Shown: piece by piece, positions 32,590-40,742 of the stretch | How the letters are laid out: each line of letters begins with the position of its first letter | Numbering within the stretch: the first letter of the stretch is position 1 | DNA from: Microlunatus flavus | GTDB lineage: Bacteria; Actinomycetota; Actinomycetes; Propionibacteriales; Propionibacteriaceae | Assembly: GCF_900110855.1 (NCBI RefSeq) | Contig: NZ_FOFA01000009.1 | Coordinates: 1-64,000, forward strand | DNA length: 64,000 nt | Reading direction: 5' to 3' | The notes under the pieces: generated by a model | What the model saw: only the letters and a program-made list of their open reading frames with translations | Told to the model about the DNA's origin: nothing | Database searches by the model: none | Position numbers and translations under genes: made by a program

Positions 32590-33750
32590 TCAGAGGTCGA
32601 CGCCCAGGTAGACGCGGCGGGCGTTGTCCCGGCCGACCATCGAGGCGACCCGGACCGCGTCGTCGAGCGACCACTCCCCCGACGAGACCCAGCCGCCCGC
32701 GACCGTGGCGAAGGCGTTGCGCCACAGCCGGGCGCCGAGGAGGTGGAGCTCCGCCGGCCCCGCCGCGTCGGAGGAGTAGAGGACCTTGCCGAAGGGCGCG
32801 AGCTCGAGGGACCGGGCGACCGCGCCGACCCCGCGGGCTCCGAGGAAGTGCGTGGTCAGCCCGACGTCGAGGTGCACCTCGGCGAACGCCTGCGCGAGGT
32901 AGCCGGCCGCGCGCTCGTAGGGGTAGCAGTGCAGCAGCATCACCGGGACGCCCCGGACCTCCGGGCGGCGCAGCAGGGGCGTGAGGAGCAGCGGGTCGAC
33001 CGCGGCGAGGTCGAGGTCACGGTCCCCGAAGCCGACGTGCAGCTGGAGCGGGCGTCGCGTGCGCAGCGCCGCGTACAGGCCGGACACGATGAGCGTGGGG
33101 TCGTCGAGCCGCGGCGCACGGCCGTCGCGCACGCCGTCGGCCCACCGGCGGGCCGCCTCCGCCACGGCGCGGGGCGCCGGTGGGTCCAGGTCGACCCCGA
33201 AGCCGCAGCGGTAGGCGATCACGGACTTGAAGCCGACGCTCGTCGCGGCCGTCTCCTCGACGTGCGCGGCGAACGTCTCGGCGAGGTCGCCGGGGTCGTC
33301 GAGGGTCGGCAGCAGCCGCTCGGCCAGGGTCTCGAGCCGGGCGACCTCGTACGCGGTCCCGCCGCCCAGCGCGGCCAGCCCGTCCGGGCTCGTCAGGCCG
33401 GTGCTCCAGCCGGTGTCGACGAACCACGCGTCCACGCCCGCCGCCCCCAGCAGCCGGCGGGCGACCTCGGGCTCGCCGAGCTCGGCGCGCCGGGCGGTGT
33501 ACGCGGCCACGGACGCGTGCGGCTCGAGGTCGAGCAACGGTGCGCACCAGCGACGGACCGCGAACCCGAGCTGGGTGTCCCAGGCGGTGGCCGGGTCGGC
33601 CAGCGGTTCGGTGTCGGCCTCGTTGAGCGCGTTCGCCAGCGCCACGGGGTCGCCGTCCTCGGCCCACGTCCCGTGCACGTGGTGGTCGACGAGGGCGACC
33701 TGCTCGACGTGCTCGGTCAGCGCCCGGAGCGCCCGGTCGTCGGCGGTCAT
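32590..33750 (-). CDS. Amidohydrolase family protein (FluG N-domain-like)
   Basis: The 386-residue TIM-barrel metal hydrolase has metal-ligand motifs VALVDHHVHGTW, LQLHVGFGD, VMLLHCYPYER and VLYSSDAAG, in the order of amidohydrolase_2 enzymes. It resembles the N-terminal half of fungal FluG, whose C-terminal half is a glutamine-synthetase-like domain. The next gene here is exactly such a protein, overlapping by 4 bp (ATGA). Substrate unknown; a gamma-glutamyl compound is a reasonable inference. Confidence 0.75.
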   Translation of the reverse strand: MTADDRALRALTEHVEQVALVDHHVHGTWAEDGDPVALANALNEADTEPLADPATAWDTQLGFAVRRWCAPLLDLEPHASVAAYTARRAELGEPEVARRLLGAAGVDAWFVDTGWSTGLTSPDGLAALGGGTAYEVARLETLAERLLPTLDDPGDLAETFAAHVEETAATSVGFKSVIAYRCGFGVDLDPPAPRAVAEAARRWADGVRDGRAPRLDDPTLIVSGLYAALRTRRPLQLHVGFGDRDLDLAAVDPLLLTPLLRRPEVRGVPVMLLHCYPYERAAGYLAQAFAEVHLDVGLTTHFLGARGVGAVARSLELAPFGKVLYSSDAAGPAELHLLGARLWRNAFATVAGGWVSSGEWSLDDAVRVASMVGRDNARRVYLGVDL

Positions 33751-35072
33751 GCCGACCACGCCAGCCGCAGCCGCGCGGCCACGTCCTCGACCGCGAGGCC
33801 GGCGAACGTCCGCCGCTCGAGGCGGTGCACCGCGACCGTCGCGTCGACCACCGCGTCACCGAGGAGCCGGCGCACCAGCGCCGAGTCGTCGAGGGCGTCG
33901 AGGACGACGTCGAGGTCGGTCGGCAGGACCTCCAGGCCCGCGGCCGCACGCCCGGCCTCCGGCACCGTGCTCGGGTCGTCGACGACCTCGGCCGGCAGGT
34001 CCGCCCCGCGCTCCACGCCGTCCAGGGCGAGCGCGAGCAGCACCGCCGAGGCGAGGTAGACGCAGGCGGACGGGTCGATGATCTTGACCTCGACGTTCGC
34101 CCCGTGCGGGTTGCCCGCGCGGGCCTCGAGGTAGCGCACGGCGGCCTCGCGGTTCTCGGTCCCCCAGCAGCGGAACGCCCCGGACCAGCCGCCCGGCGCG
34201 AGCCGTGACCCCGACAGCACCGACCCGCCGAGGAGCCCCTGCGCCTCCGGCAGCCCGGCGACCAGCGCCCCGATCACCGACCCGCCCTCGGCGGTCAGCC
34301 CGTGCGGCCCGGTGCCGCCGGACAGCAGCGGGACCCCGTCGCGGGTCAGGGACAGGTGCTGGTGCGCGCCGCTGCCGACCGAGCCCGGGAACGGGGTCGG
34401 CGAGAAGGAGGCGCGGACCCCGTGGCGGCGGGTGACCTGCCCGATCACGACACGGGCGAGCACGACGGAGTCGGCCGCACGCACCGGGTCGGCCGGCGGC
34501 AGCGACAGCTCGAGCTGCTGGCGGCCGTACTCGGCGTGGACCTGCTCGGGCGGCACGCCGGCCCGCGTCAGGGCGCTCACCAGGTCGTCGACGAGCGCGG
34601 CGTGGTCGAGCAGCCCCGTCGCCCCGTACGGGACCCACGAGCCCGTCTCGAGCGCCGAGCCGTCGGGCTGGACGAGGACGAGCTCGAGCTCGTGACCCAC
34701 CCGGGCCTCCAGCCCGGCGGCGGCCAGCCGGTCGGTGACCCTGCGCAGGGTGGTCCGCGGGCAGCTCGGCGCCGGCGACCCGTCCTGCGTGACCAGGTCG
34801 AGCGGTCCCCAGGCCAGCCCGCCGTCGAGCAGGGCCAGCGCCTCGGGGTCGACGCGGAGGCGGCGGTCGCCGACGGCGGTGATGGAGTCGGTGAAGGCGA
34901 TGGCGCCGTCGGCGGTGTAGACGTCCCAGACGGGCGCCGCGCCCACGCCCGAGGTGGCGAAGGCGTCCAGGCGGCCCAGCGGCACGATCTTGGCCAGCAC
35001 CAGGCCCCCGGCGTTCACCATGGTGCCGAGGACGGTGCGGACGCCCGCCGCCTCCAGGTCGCTGTCGATCAT
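33747..35072 (-). CDS. Glutamine-synthetase-like gamma-glutamyl ligase
   Basis: The 441-residue protein has the GS beta-grasp and catalytic domains. VGHELELVLV is the first glutamate motif, VGSGAHQHLSL the ATP/metal site, and ENREAAVRYLEARAGNPHGA with NVEVKIIDPSACVYLA the end of the active site. The central MNPG-type and adenylylation Tyr motifs of canonical GlnA are not evident, so it is more like a gamma-glutamylpolyamine/ethanolamine synthetase than the nitrogen-assimilating enzyme. It is translationally coupled to the amidohydrolase, which may remove the glutamyl group. Confidence 0.78.
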   Translation of the reverse strand: MIDSDLEAAGVRTVLGTMVNAGGLVLAKIVPLGRLDAFATSGVGAAPVWDVYTADGAIAFTDSITAVGDRRLRVDPEALALLDGGLAWGPLDLVTQDGSPAPSCPRTTLRRVTDRLAAAGLEARVGHELELVLVQPDGSALETGSWVPYGATGLLDHAALVDDLVSALTRAGVPPEQVHAEYGRQQLELSLPPADPVRAADSVVLARVVIGQVTRRHGVRASFSPTPFPGSVGSGAHQHLSLTRDGVPLLSGGTGPHGLTAEGGSVIGALVAGLPEAQGLLGGSVLSGSRLAPGGWSGAFRCWGTENREAAVRYLEARAGNPHGANVEVKIIDPSACVYLASAVLLALALDGVERGADLPAEVVDDPSTVPEAGRAAAGLEVLPTDLDVVLDALDDSALVRRLLGDAVVDATVAVHRLERRTFAGLAVEDVAARLRLAWSA

Positions 35073-35109
35073 GGGCCGCAGCCTAGGGCTGCGGCGTGAC
35101 GGGCTCGTG

Positions 35110-35985
35110 TCAGGCCGTGGCGGGCCCGAAGCCGCGCTCGCGGTACAGGTCGACGCTCTCGCGCAGGGCCTTGAGGATGTACGGCGGGAAGGGCATGCCC
35201 TGCCGGTGGGCCCACAGCAGCCGCTGCTCCACGCGGCCGATCTCGCGGGCGTACCCCTCGAGGTCGGCGTCGATGCCGAGGTCGTGCGCGACCCGGCCCA
35301 TCGCGGCCTTGTGGTCGGGACGGCCGTTGGTGCCGACGAGCCCGTAGCTGCGCTCGCGCAGCACCCGGGCGAGGAACAGCTGCCACGGCTTGAGGACCCG
35401 GTCGCTGACCATCGCCGAGGCGGACATGTTGTAGAAGGCGAAGTGGCCCGGTTCCTGCTGCTTGATCGGGTTGATGATCGTCTCGGCGATGGCCGTCTCG
35501 CCCATCTCCTTCAGCCCGGCGCTGATCTGGTTGTACGCCAGCACGGCCTGCCGCTCGGTGCTCGCCCCGGTCAGGAAGTACATGAGCTTGGCGACCTCCT
35601 GGATGGGCTTGAGGTTCGCCAGCGCACCCAGGATCTTGATCTTGAACGACACGTCCATGTGCGGGGCGGCCGGCTCGCGGCCGAGGTCGGTCTGCAGCCG
35701 GTCCAGGATCAGGCCGTGCTGGATCTCCTGCGGCTGCCAGACGTCGGAGTAGAAGATCTTGTTGGTGTCGTCGACGTCGGGGAGCAGCACCAGCAGCTCG
35801 AGCACGTTGCGGTCGACCTCGAGCTCGACGCGCGCCAGGTAGTCGATGGTGTGGCCGAAGCGGGCCTTCACGGCCTCGGCGTCGTGGATGGTGCGGTCGA
35901 CGGAGTCGAGCGGGATCGGCGGGTGCTTCTCGCCGAGCCGCTGCACGTGCTCCGCGATCTTCGCGTGCGAGTCCTGCCTGGCCAC
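35110..35985 (-). CDS. Ferritin-like diiron protein (acyl-ACP desaturase type)
   Basis: The 291-residue helical protein has two E-x-x-H-type pieces, WQPQEIQHGLIL and KQQEPGHFAFYN. They are set in long helices with additional Glu residues (VELEVDRNVLELL), which suggests a four-helix diiron core like type 2 fatty acid desaturases. I cannot assign a substrate. It is a single gene 37 bp below the GS-like start in the opposite order of transcription (upstream on the same strand). Confidence 0.55.
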   Translation of the reverse strand: MARQDSHAKIAEHVQRLGEKHPPIPLDSVDRTIHDAEAVKARFGHTIDYLARVELEVDRNVLELLVLLPDVDDTNKIFYSDVWQPQEIQHGLILDRLQTDLGREPAAPHMDVSFKIKILGALANLKPIQEVAKLMYFLTGASTERQAVLAYNQISAGLKEMGETAIAETIINPIKQQEPGHFAFYNMSASAMVSDRVLKPWQLFLARVLRERSYGLVGTNGRPDHKAAMGRVAHDLGIDADLEGYAREIGRVEQRLLWAHRQGMPFPPYILKALRESVDLYRERGFGPATA

Positions 35986-36119
35986 GGCCGAATCTTAGTG
36001 GGCGCGACCGTTCCCGCATCCCACGTCGGTCAAACAGTGACCCGTCGCACGGGAAGGTCCAGGGGTGTGCCCGGACCGGCGTCAGGGCCTCGTCCGGGTG
36101 AACCTGGCGTCGAAGCGGT

Positions 36120-36494
36120 TCAGACGAGGCCGAAGAGCACCAGGAACAGGATCGCCAGGACCACGACGACGCCGGTCACCCCGACGACGACGCCCAGCGA
36201 CACCCCGCGGGCGTCACGCGCCGGCGACAGCTCGCCCGGTGCGCCACCGCCGCTGGGGACCAGGGCGGGGCTGTCGTAGGTCGCCGCCGGCGGCAGCCCG
36301 TCGACGACGGGGACGAGCTGACCGAGCGTGATCGCGCCGAACAGGGTGTCGAGGCGGGCCTGGTAGTCGTCGGCGTCCAAGCGCCCGTCGGTGTACGCCT
36401 GGTTGAGCCGCGCGTTCAGCTGCTCGCGCTCGGTGTCGGTCACCGGCGCGTCGGGCCGGCTCCGGTACGGCGACGAGATCGGCAGCTCGGACAC
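36120..36494 (-). CDS. DUF1707 membrane protein
   Basis: The 124-residue protein starts with an actinobacterial DUF1707 domain at about residues 15-70 (DTEREQLNARLNQAYTDGRL and DADDYQARLDTLFGAITLGQ). A Pro/Gly linker and one C-terminal transmembrane span (SLGVVVGVTGVVVVLAILFL) follow. The function of DUF1707 is not established. It lies 9 bp after the ECF sigma factor gene and may be co-transcribed. Confidence 0.8.
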   Translation of the reverse strand: MSELPISSPYRSRPDAPVTDTEREQLNARLNQAYTDGRLDADDYQARLDTLFGAITLGQLVPVVDGLPPAATYDSPALVPSGGGAPGELSPARDARGVSLGVVVGVTGVVVVLAILFLVLFGLV

Positions 36495-36503
36495 GCCCTC
36501 AGG

Positions 36504-37553
36504 CTACTGCGAGCAGGATCCCCCACCGGTGGCGAGCAGGGCCTCCGCCCGCGCCCGGTGCTCCGCGGGGAGCTCCTCGGGCAGGCCGAACCGGGCGAAG
36601 AGGCCCGGGTCGAAGAACACCGACACGTGCGTCACGCCGTCGACCCCCACCGTGGGGACCTGCAGCTGGAAGGCCCGGTGCACCCCGTCGGACGGGTCGC
36701 GCATGTAGAGCGCGAACGCGGGTCCCCCGTTGGCCGAGGTCTCGACGAGGATCTGGTCGCCGGCCTGCTCGGCCGGGCAGTTGCTCCTGATGAGGTCGCC
36801 GATGGCCTCCGCGCCGGCGTACCAGCCGGTGAAGGGCGGCATCTCCCACACCGCGTCCGCGCTGAGCAGCGCCACGATGCGGGGGATGTCGTAGCGCTCG
36901 AAGGCGTCGACGTACTGCGCCAGCAGGCTGCGCTTGCGGGCGTCGTCGAGCGTGCGCGCGCTGGCCCGCTCCTCCTCGGGGTCGAGCTTCGCCAGGTGGG
37001 CCCGTGCGCGCTGGAGGCTGCTGTTCACGGCCGCGACCGAGGTGTCGAGGAGCTCGGCGACCTCGCTGGCCTGCATGCCGAGCACGTCGAAGAGCACGAC
37101 CGCCGCCCGCTGCGGCGGCGTGAGGTGCTGCAGGGCCGCCACGAAGGCGAGCCGCACGCCCTCCCGGTCGAGCGTCGCGGCCTCGGGGTCGTCGGGGCGC
37201 CCGCCCCAGACCACGGAGTCCGGGAGCGGCTCCAGCCAGGTGACCTCGGGTCGCGACTCGAGCGCGCCCCGCGGGTCGGCGGCGGGCTGGCCGAGACCGG
37301 TCGGCATCGGCCGGCGGGCCCGCCCGTCGAGCGCGGTGAGGCAGACGTTCGTCGCGATCTTGTACATCCAGGTGCGCAGCGAGGACCGGCCCTCGAACTT
37401 GCCGTACGAGCGCCAGGCCCGGATGTAGGTCTCCTGGACCAGGTCCTCGGCGTCGTGGACCGAGCCGAGCATGCGGTAGCAGTGCGCGGTCAGCTCGCCG
37501 CGGAGCGGCTCGACCGCTGCGGTGAAGACGTCGTCGTCCGTCGCCAGCGTCAT
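36504..37553 (-). CDS. SigG-type ECF RNA polymerase sigma factor
   Basis: The 349-residue protein has sigma region 2 (CYRMLGSVHDAEDLVQETYI), region 4 (LTPPQRAAVVLFDVLGMQAS and VAELLDTSVAAVNSSLQRAR) and a SnoaL/NTF2-like C-terminal domain from about residue 205 (LLAQYVDAFERYDIPRIVAL). This long architecture is that of the SigG/SigJ-like group with no classical anti-sigma gene; the tail itself is thought to regulate activity. ATG 37553 is canonical. Confidence 0.85.
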   Translation of the reverse strand: MTLATDDDVFTAAVEPLRGELTAHCYRMLGSVHDAEDLVQETYIRAWRSYGKFEGRSSLRTWMYKIATNVCLTALDGRARRPMPTGLGQPAADPRGALESRPEVTWLEPLPDSVVWGGRPDDPEAATLDREGVRLAFVAALQHLTPPQRAAVVLFDVLGMQASEVAELLDTSVAAVNSSLQRARAHLAKLDPEEERASARTLDDARKRSLLAQYVDAFERYDIPRIVALLSADAVWEMPPFTGWYAGAEAIGDLIRSNCPAEQAGDQILVETSANGGPAFALYMRDPSDGVHRAFQLQVPTVGVDGVTHVSVFFDPGLFARFGLPEELPAEHRARAEALLATGGGSCSQ

Positions 37554-37602
37554 GGCCCGAAACTACCGGGACCCACCGACAGTTCGCAGCCCCTCGGCGG
37601 GG

Positions 37603-38457
37603 TCAGAGCGGGGCGTAGGGCGCGCCGAGCGCGCCCAGCGCCGCCTCGCCGCCGTCGGCGGCCGTCAGCACCCAGAGCCCACCGGGCGTGACCGCGACCG
37701 TGTGCTCGAAGTGGCAGGCCAGGCTGCCGTCGTCGGTGACCGCGGTCCAGCCGTCGTCGAGCTCGTGCGTCTCCGGCGCGCCGAGGGTGAGCATCGGCTC
37801 AACCGCCAGGACCGTCCCGGGCACGACCCGGCCGCCGCGGCCGCGGAGCCGGGCCAGCGGGCCGGACGGCAACCGGTTGGGAACGTCGGGGTCCTCGTGC
37901 ATGGCCGTCCCGATGCCGTGCCCGACGTAGTCGTCGACGATCCCGTACGACCCGGCCGCCCGGACGGCCTGCTCCACGGCGACCGCGACGTCGCCGATCC
38001 GCCCGCCCGGCCGCAGCGCCGCGATCCCGTGCCACAGCGCGGTCCGGGTCGTCTCGACCAGTCCCACGACGTCGGCCGGCGGTTCGTCCGCCCCGACCAC
38101 CACGCTCACGGCGGCGTCGCCGTGCCAGCCGTCGACGATCGCGCCGCAGTCGACGGACAGCAGGTCGCCGTCCCGCAGCTCGCGCTCGCCCGGGATGCCG
38201 TGCACGACCTCCTCGCCGACGGAGAGGCAGAGCACGCCGGGGAAGCCGGGCCGGTCCTCGTCGGCGCCGTAGCCGAGGAAGGACGGGGAGGCGCCGGCCC
38301 CGGCGATGACCGCGGCGGCGACGGCGTCGAGCTCCCGGGTGGTCACGCCCGGGTGCACCTGCGCGACGACGGCCTCGAGGGCCTGCGCGACGACCAGGCC
38401 GGCGCGGCGCATCAGCCGGACCTCGTCGGCGGACTTCGGGCCGGGTCGGCCGCTCAT
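37603..38457 (-). CDS. map: Methionine aminopeptidase, type I
   Basis: The 284-residue enzyme removes the initiator Met from nascent proteins. Metal-binding residues of the pita-bread fold are present in LLSVDCGAIVDGWHGDAAVS, VGHGIGTAMHEDPDVPN, VLAVEPMLT and CHFEHTVAVT. It lies 22 bp after adk (secY-adk-map). Downstream, infA is missing from its usual place. Confidence 0.93.
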   Translation of the reverse strand: MSGRPGPKSADEVRLMRRAGLVVAQALEAVVAQVHPGVTTRELDAVAAAVIAGAGASPSFLGYGADEDRPGFPGVLCLSVGEEVVHGIPGERELRDGDLLSVDCGAIVDGWHGDAAVSVVVGADEPPADVVGLVETTRTALWHGIAALRPGGRIGDVAVAVEQAVRAAGSYGIVDDYVGHGIGTAMHEDPDVPNRLPSGPLARLRGRGGRVVPGTVLAVEPMLTLGAPETHELDDGWTAVTDDGSLACHFEHTVAVTPGGLWVLTAADGGEAALGALGAPYAPL

Positions 38458-38479
38458 CGCAGGCGCTGGGCGCGCGGGA

Positions 38480-39076
38480 TCAGGACGCGCTGGTGGCCGG
38501 CGTGCTGCCGGCGTGGCGGTCGAGCGCGGAGAACAACCGCCGCGTGACCTCGTCGACCTCGCCGAGACCGTCGACCTCGACGAGCAGCCCGCGTTGCCGG
38601 TAGACCTCGAGCAGCGGTGCGGTCTGGTCGACGTAGACCTGCTGCCGCGTCCGGATGGCCTCGGGGCTGTCGTCGGCCCGGCCGTCGGTCGCGCTGCGCC
38701 GCGTCAGCCGGGCGACGAGCTCGTCGGGGTCGACCGCCAGGGACACGACGGCGTCGAGCTCGCAGTCGGCCTCCTTGAGGACGCCGTCGAGGAACGCCAC
38801 CTGGTCCAGCGTCCGGGGGTAGCCGTCGAGCAGGAACCCGCCGGCGCAGTCGTCGGCGACGAGCCGGTCGGCCACGACCTGGTTGGTGACGTCGTCGGGC
38901 ACGTACGCGCCGGACGCCATGATGTCCTGCACCTGCCGCGCGAGCGGGGTGTCGGAGTCGCGCATCGCCCGGAACATGTCGCCCGTGGAGATCGCCGGGA
39001 TCTTGTAGTGCTCGCCGATGCGGCCGGCCTGCGTGCCCTTGCCGGCGCCGGGCGGCCCCATGATCAACAGGTGCAT
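38480..39076 (-). CDS. adk: Adenylate kinase
   Basis: The 198-residue enzyme equilibrates ATP, ADP and AMP. P-loop MGPPGAGKGTQAGRIGE, ISTGDMFRAM, the AMP-binding GGFLLDGYPRTLDQ and the LID arginines in RLTRRSATDGRADDSPE are present. It has the short LID without zinc cysteines. The ATG overlaps the secY stop by one base (TGATG), so translation is coupled. Confidence 0.96.
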   Translation of the reverse strand: MHLLIMGPPGAGKGTQAGRIGEHYKIPAISTGDMFRAMRDSDTPLARQVQDIMASGAYVPDDVTNQVVADRLVADDCAGGFLLDGYPRTLDQVAFLDGVLKEADCELDAVVSLAVDPDELVARLTRRSATDGRADDSPEAIRTRQQVYVDQTAPLLEVYRQRGLLVEVDGLGEVDEVTRRLFSALDRHAGSTPATSAS

Positions 39077-40383
39077 CAGCGGAGGAACCCTTCGTAGTTG
39101 CGTTGCTGCAGCTGCGACTCGATCTGCTTCACCGTGTCGAGGCCGACGCCGACGATGATGAGGATCGACGTACCGCCGAAGGGGAAGTTCTGGTTGGCGT
39201 TCAAGAAGATGAACGCGACCGACGGCAGCAGTGCGATCAGTCCGAGGTAGAGAGCACCCGGCAGGGTGAGACGCGACAGCACGAACGCGAGGTAGTTCTC
39301 GGTCGGCTTGCCGGCCCGGATGCCGGGGATGAAGCCGCCGTACTTCTTCATGTTGTCGGCGACCTCTTCGGGGTTGAAGGTGATCGCGACGTAGAAGTAG
39401 GCGAAGAACACGATCAGCACGAAGAACGTCACCATGTAGATCGGGTGGTCGCCCTTGACGAAGTGCCCCGAGATCCAGCTCGAGAAGCGGTCCTCCGGCC
39501 GGAACTGCGCGTAGAGCGCCGGCAGGTAGAGCAGCGAGCTGGCGAAGATGACCGGGATGACGCCGGCCTGGTTGACCTTGATGGGGATGTACGTCGTGGT
39601 GCCGCCGAACATCCGCCGCCCGACCATGCGCTTGGCGTACTGCACCGGGATCCGGCGCTGCGACTGCTCGACGAAGATGACGCCGACCATGACCAGCAGG
39701 CCGAGGGCGATGACGAGCAGGAAGACGACCCAGCCCTGCTGACCCGGGCGGGCCACCTTGAGGCTCCACAGGGCCGACGGGAAGGTGGCCGCGATCTGGG
39801 TGAAGATCAGGACCGACATGCCGTTGCCGACGCCGCGCTCGGTCACGAGCTCGCCGAGCCACATGATGACGCTGGTGCCGGCCGTCATCGTCAGGATCAT
39901 GACGATGACCGGGAAGTAGCCCTTGTCGTAGACGATGCCGGTGCAGCCGGTGAAGAGCCGGTCGTTGACCGCCACCGTGACGAACGCCGTCGAGTTCAGC
40001 AGCGCGAGGACCAGGGTCAGGTACCGCGTGTACTGCGTGATCTTCGTCTGGCCGGACTGGCCCTCCTTCTTGAGGGCCTCCAGCCGCGGGATCACGACGG
40101 TGAGCAGCTGCAGGATGATGCTCGCCGTGATGTACGGCATGATCCCGAGCGCGAAGATGGCGAGCTGGAGCAGCGCCCCGCCCGAGAAGAGGTTGATCAG
40201 CGAGTAGAGACCCTGCTGGTCGCCGGACGTCGCCTGCCGCAGGCACAGGTTCACCTGGGCGGCGTTGACGTTGGGCGTCGGGATGATCGAGCCGAGCCGG
40301 AAGATGGCCAGGATCCCGAGCGTGAAGAGGATCTTCTTGCGCAGGTCCGGGGTCCGGAAGGCGTTGGCGAACGCGGAAAGCAC
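39076..40383 (-). CDS. secY: Preprotein translocase subunit SecY
   Basis: The 435-residue protein has ten transmembrane helices. TPDLRKKILFTLGILAIFRL is the first, INLFSGGALLQLAIFALGIM and PYITASIILQLLTVVIPRLE follow, and GYFPVIVMILTMTAGTSVIM and the end LDTVKQIESQLQQRNYEGFL match SecY. It forms the protein-conducting channel with SecE and SecG. GTG 40383 after GGGAGG is preferred over TTG 40401. It begins a unit separated from rplO by the propeller gene. Confidence 0.97.
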   Translation of the reverse strand: MLSAFANAFRTPDLRKKILFTLGILAIFRLGSIIPTPNVNAAQVNLCLRQATSGDQQGLYSLINLFSGGALLQLAIFALGIMPYITASIILQLLTVVIPRLEALKKEGQSGQTKITQYTRYLTLVLALLNSTAFVTVAVNDRLFTGCTGIVYDKGYFPVIVMILTMTAGTSVIMWLGELVTERGVGNGMSVLIFTQIAATFPSALWSLKVARPGQQGWVVFLLVIALGLLVMVGVIFVEQSQRRIPVQYAKRMVGRRMFGGTTTYIPIKVNQAGVIPVIFASSLLYLPALYAQFRPEDRFSSWISGHFVKGDHPIYMVTFFVLIVFFAYFYVAITFNPEEVADNMKKYGGFIPGIRAGKPTENYLAFVLSRLTLPGALYLGLIALLPSVAFIFLNANQNFPFGGTSILIIVGVGLDTVKQIESQLQQRNYEGFLR

Positions 40384-40505
40384 TCCGGCCCTCCCTTTCA
40401 AGTCGCGAGCGTCCTGGCGAGGGTACGCGCGCCTCAGGACCGCCCGAGACTATCAAGCGATTGACCTGCTCCCCTCATCCTCGACGAGAGGACCTTTCGG
40501 ACGCG

Positions 40506-40540
40506 CACGAGGCGCACCCATCAGCGGGGTGCGCCTCGTG
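40506..40540 (-). terminator. 14-bp hairpin between propeller gene and secY
   Basis: CACGAGGCGCACCC and GGGTGCGCCTCGTG pair perfectly over 14 bp with a 7-nt loop, about 200 bp past the propeller gene stop. Confidence 0.65.
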
Positions 40541-40641
40541 GAGGGCTCGCCTCAGCGACGGCCCGCAGCCGGTCGGTGCGCCGGCGCCTGGACGACCGAG
40601 CGAGCAGGACACGTTCTTCTTCCTGCGAGCGAGGGAGGAAG

Positions 40642-40741
40642 GCGCCGGGTCAGAGCACCGACCGCGTCCGAGCGGAGCGAGGACAGAGGGAGCGTGCGCC
40701 GGGTCGGAGCACCGAACGCGTCCGGGCGGAGCGAGGACCGA
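40642..40741. repeat. Direct duplication of about 46 bp
   Basis: GCGCCGGGTCAGAGCACCG at 40642 is repeated as GCGCCGGGTCGGAGCACCG at 40697. The similarity continues through CGCGTCCGAGCGGAGCGAGGAC to the propeller stop, with a few mismatches. The GGAGCGAGG word is also dispersed elsewhere (18014, 53728). Confidence 0.6.
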
Positions 40742-40742
40742 G

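Larger units (their letters stand above)
40384..40742. other. Gap upstream of secY with terminator and repeat
   Basis: No gene is evident. The gap contains a strong hairpin, CACGAGGCGCACCC (40506-40519) with GGGTGCGCCTCGTG (40527-40540), which ends the propeller gene or an upstream transcript. A direct duplication covers 40642-40741. A TAGTCT box near 40449-40454 on the minus strand could be a secY -10. secY-adk-map therefore seems to have its own promoter. Confidence 0.5.

Noticed and set aside
30732-32984. 750-residue plus-strand frame
   Set aside because: Antisense to pruA and its flanks; those genes have clear catalytic motifs on the minus strand.
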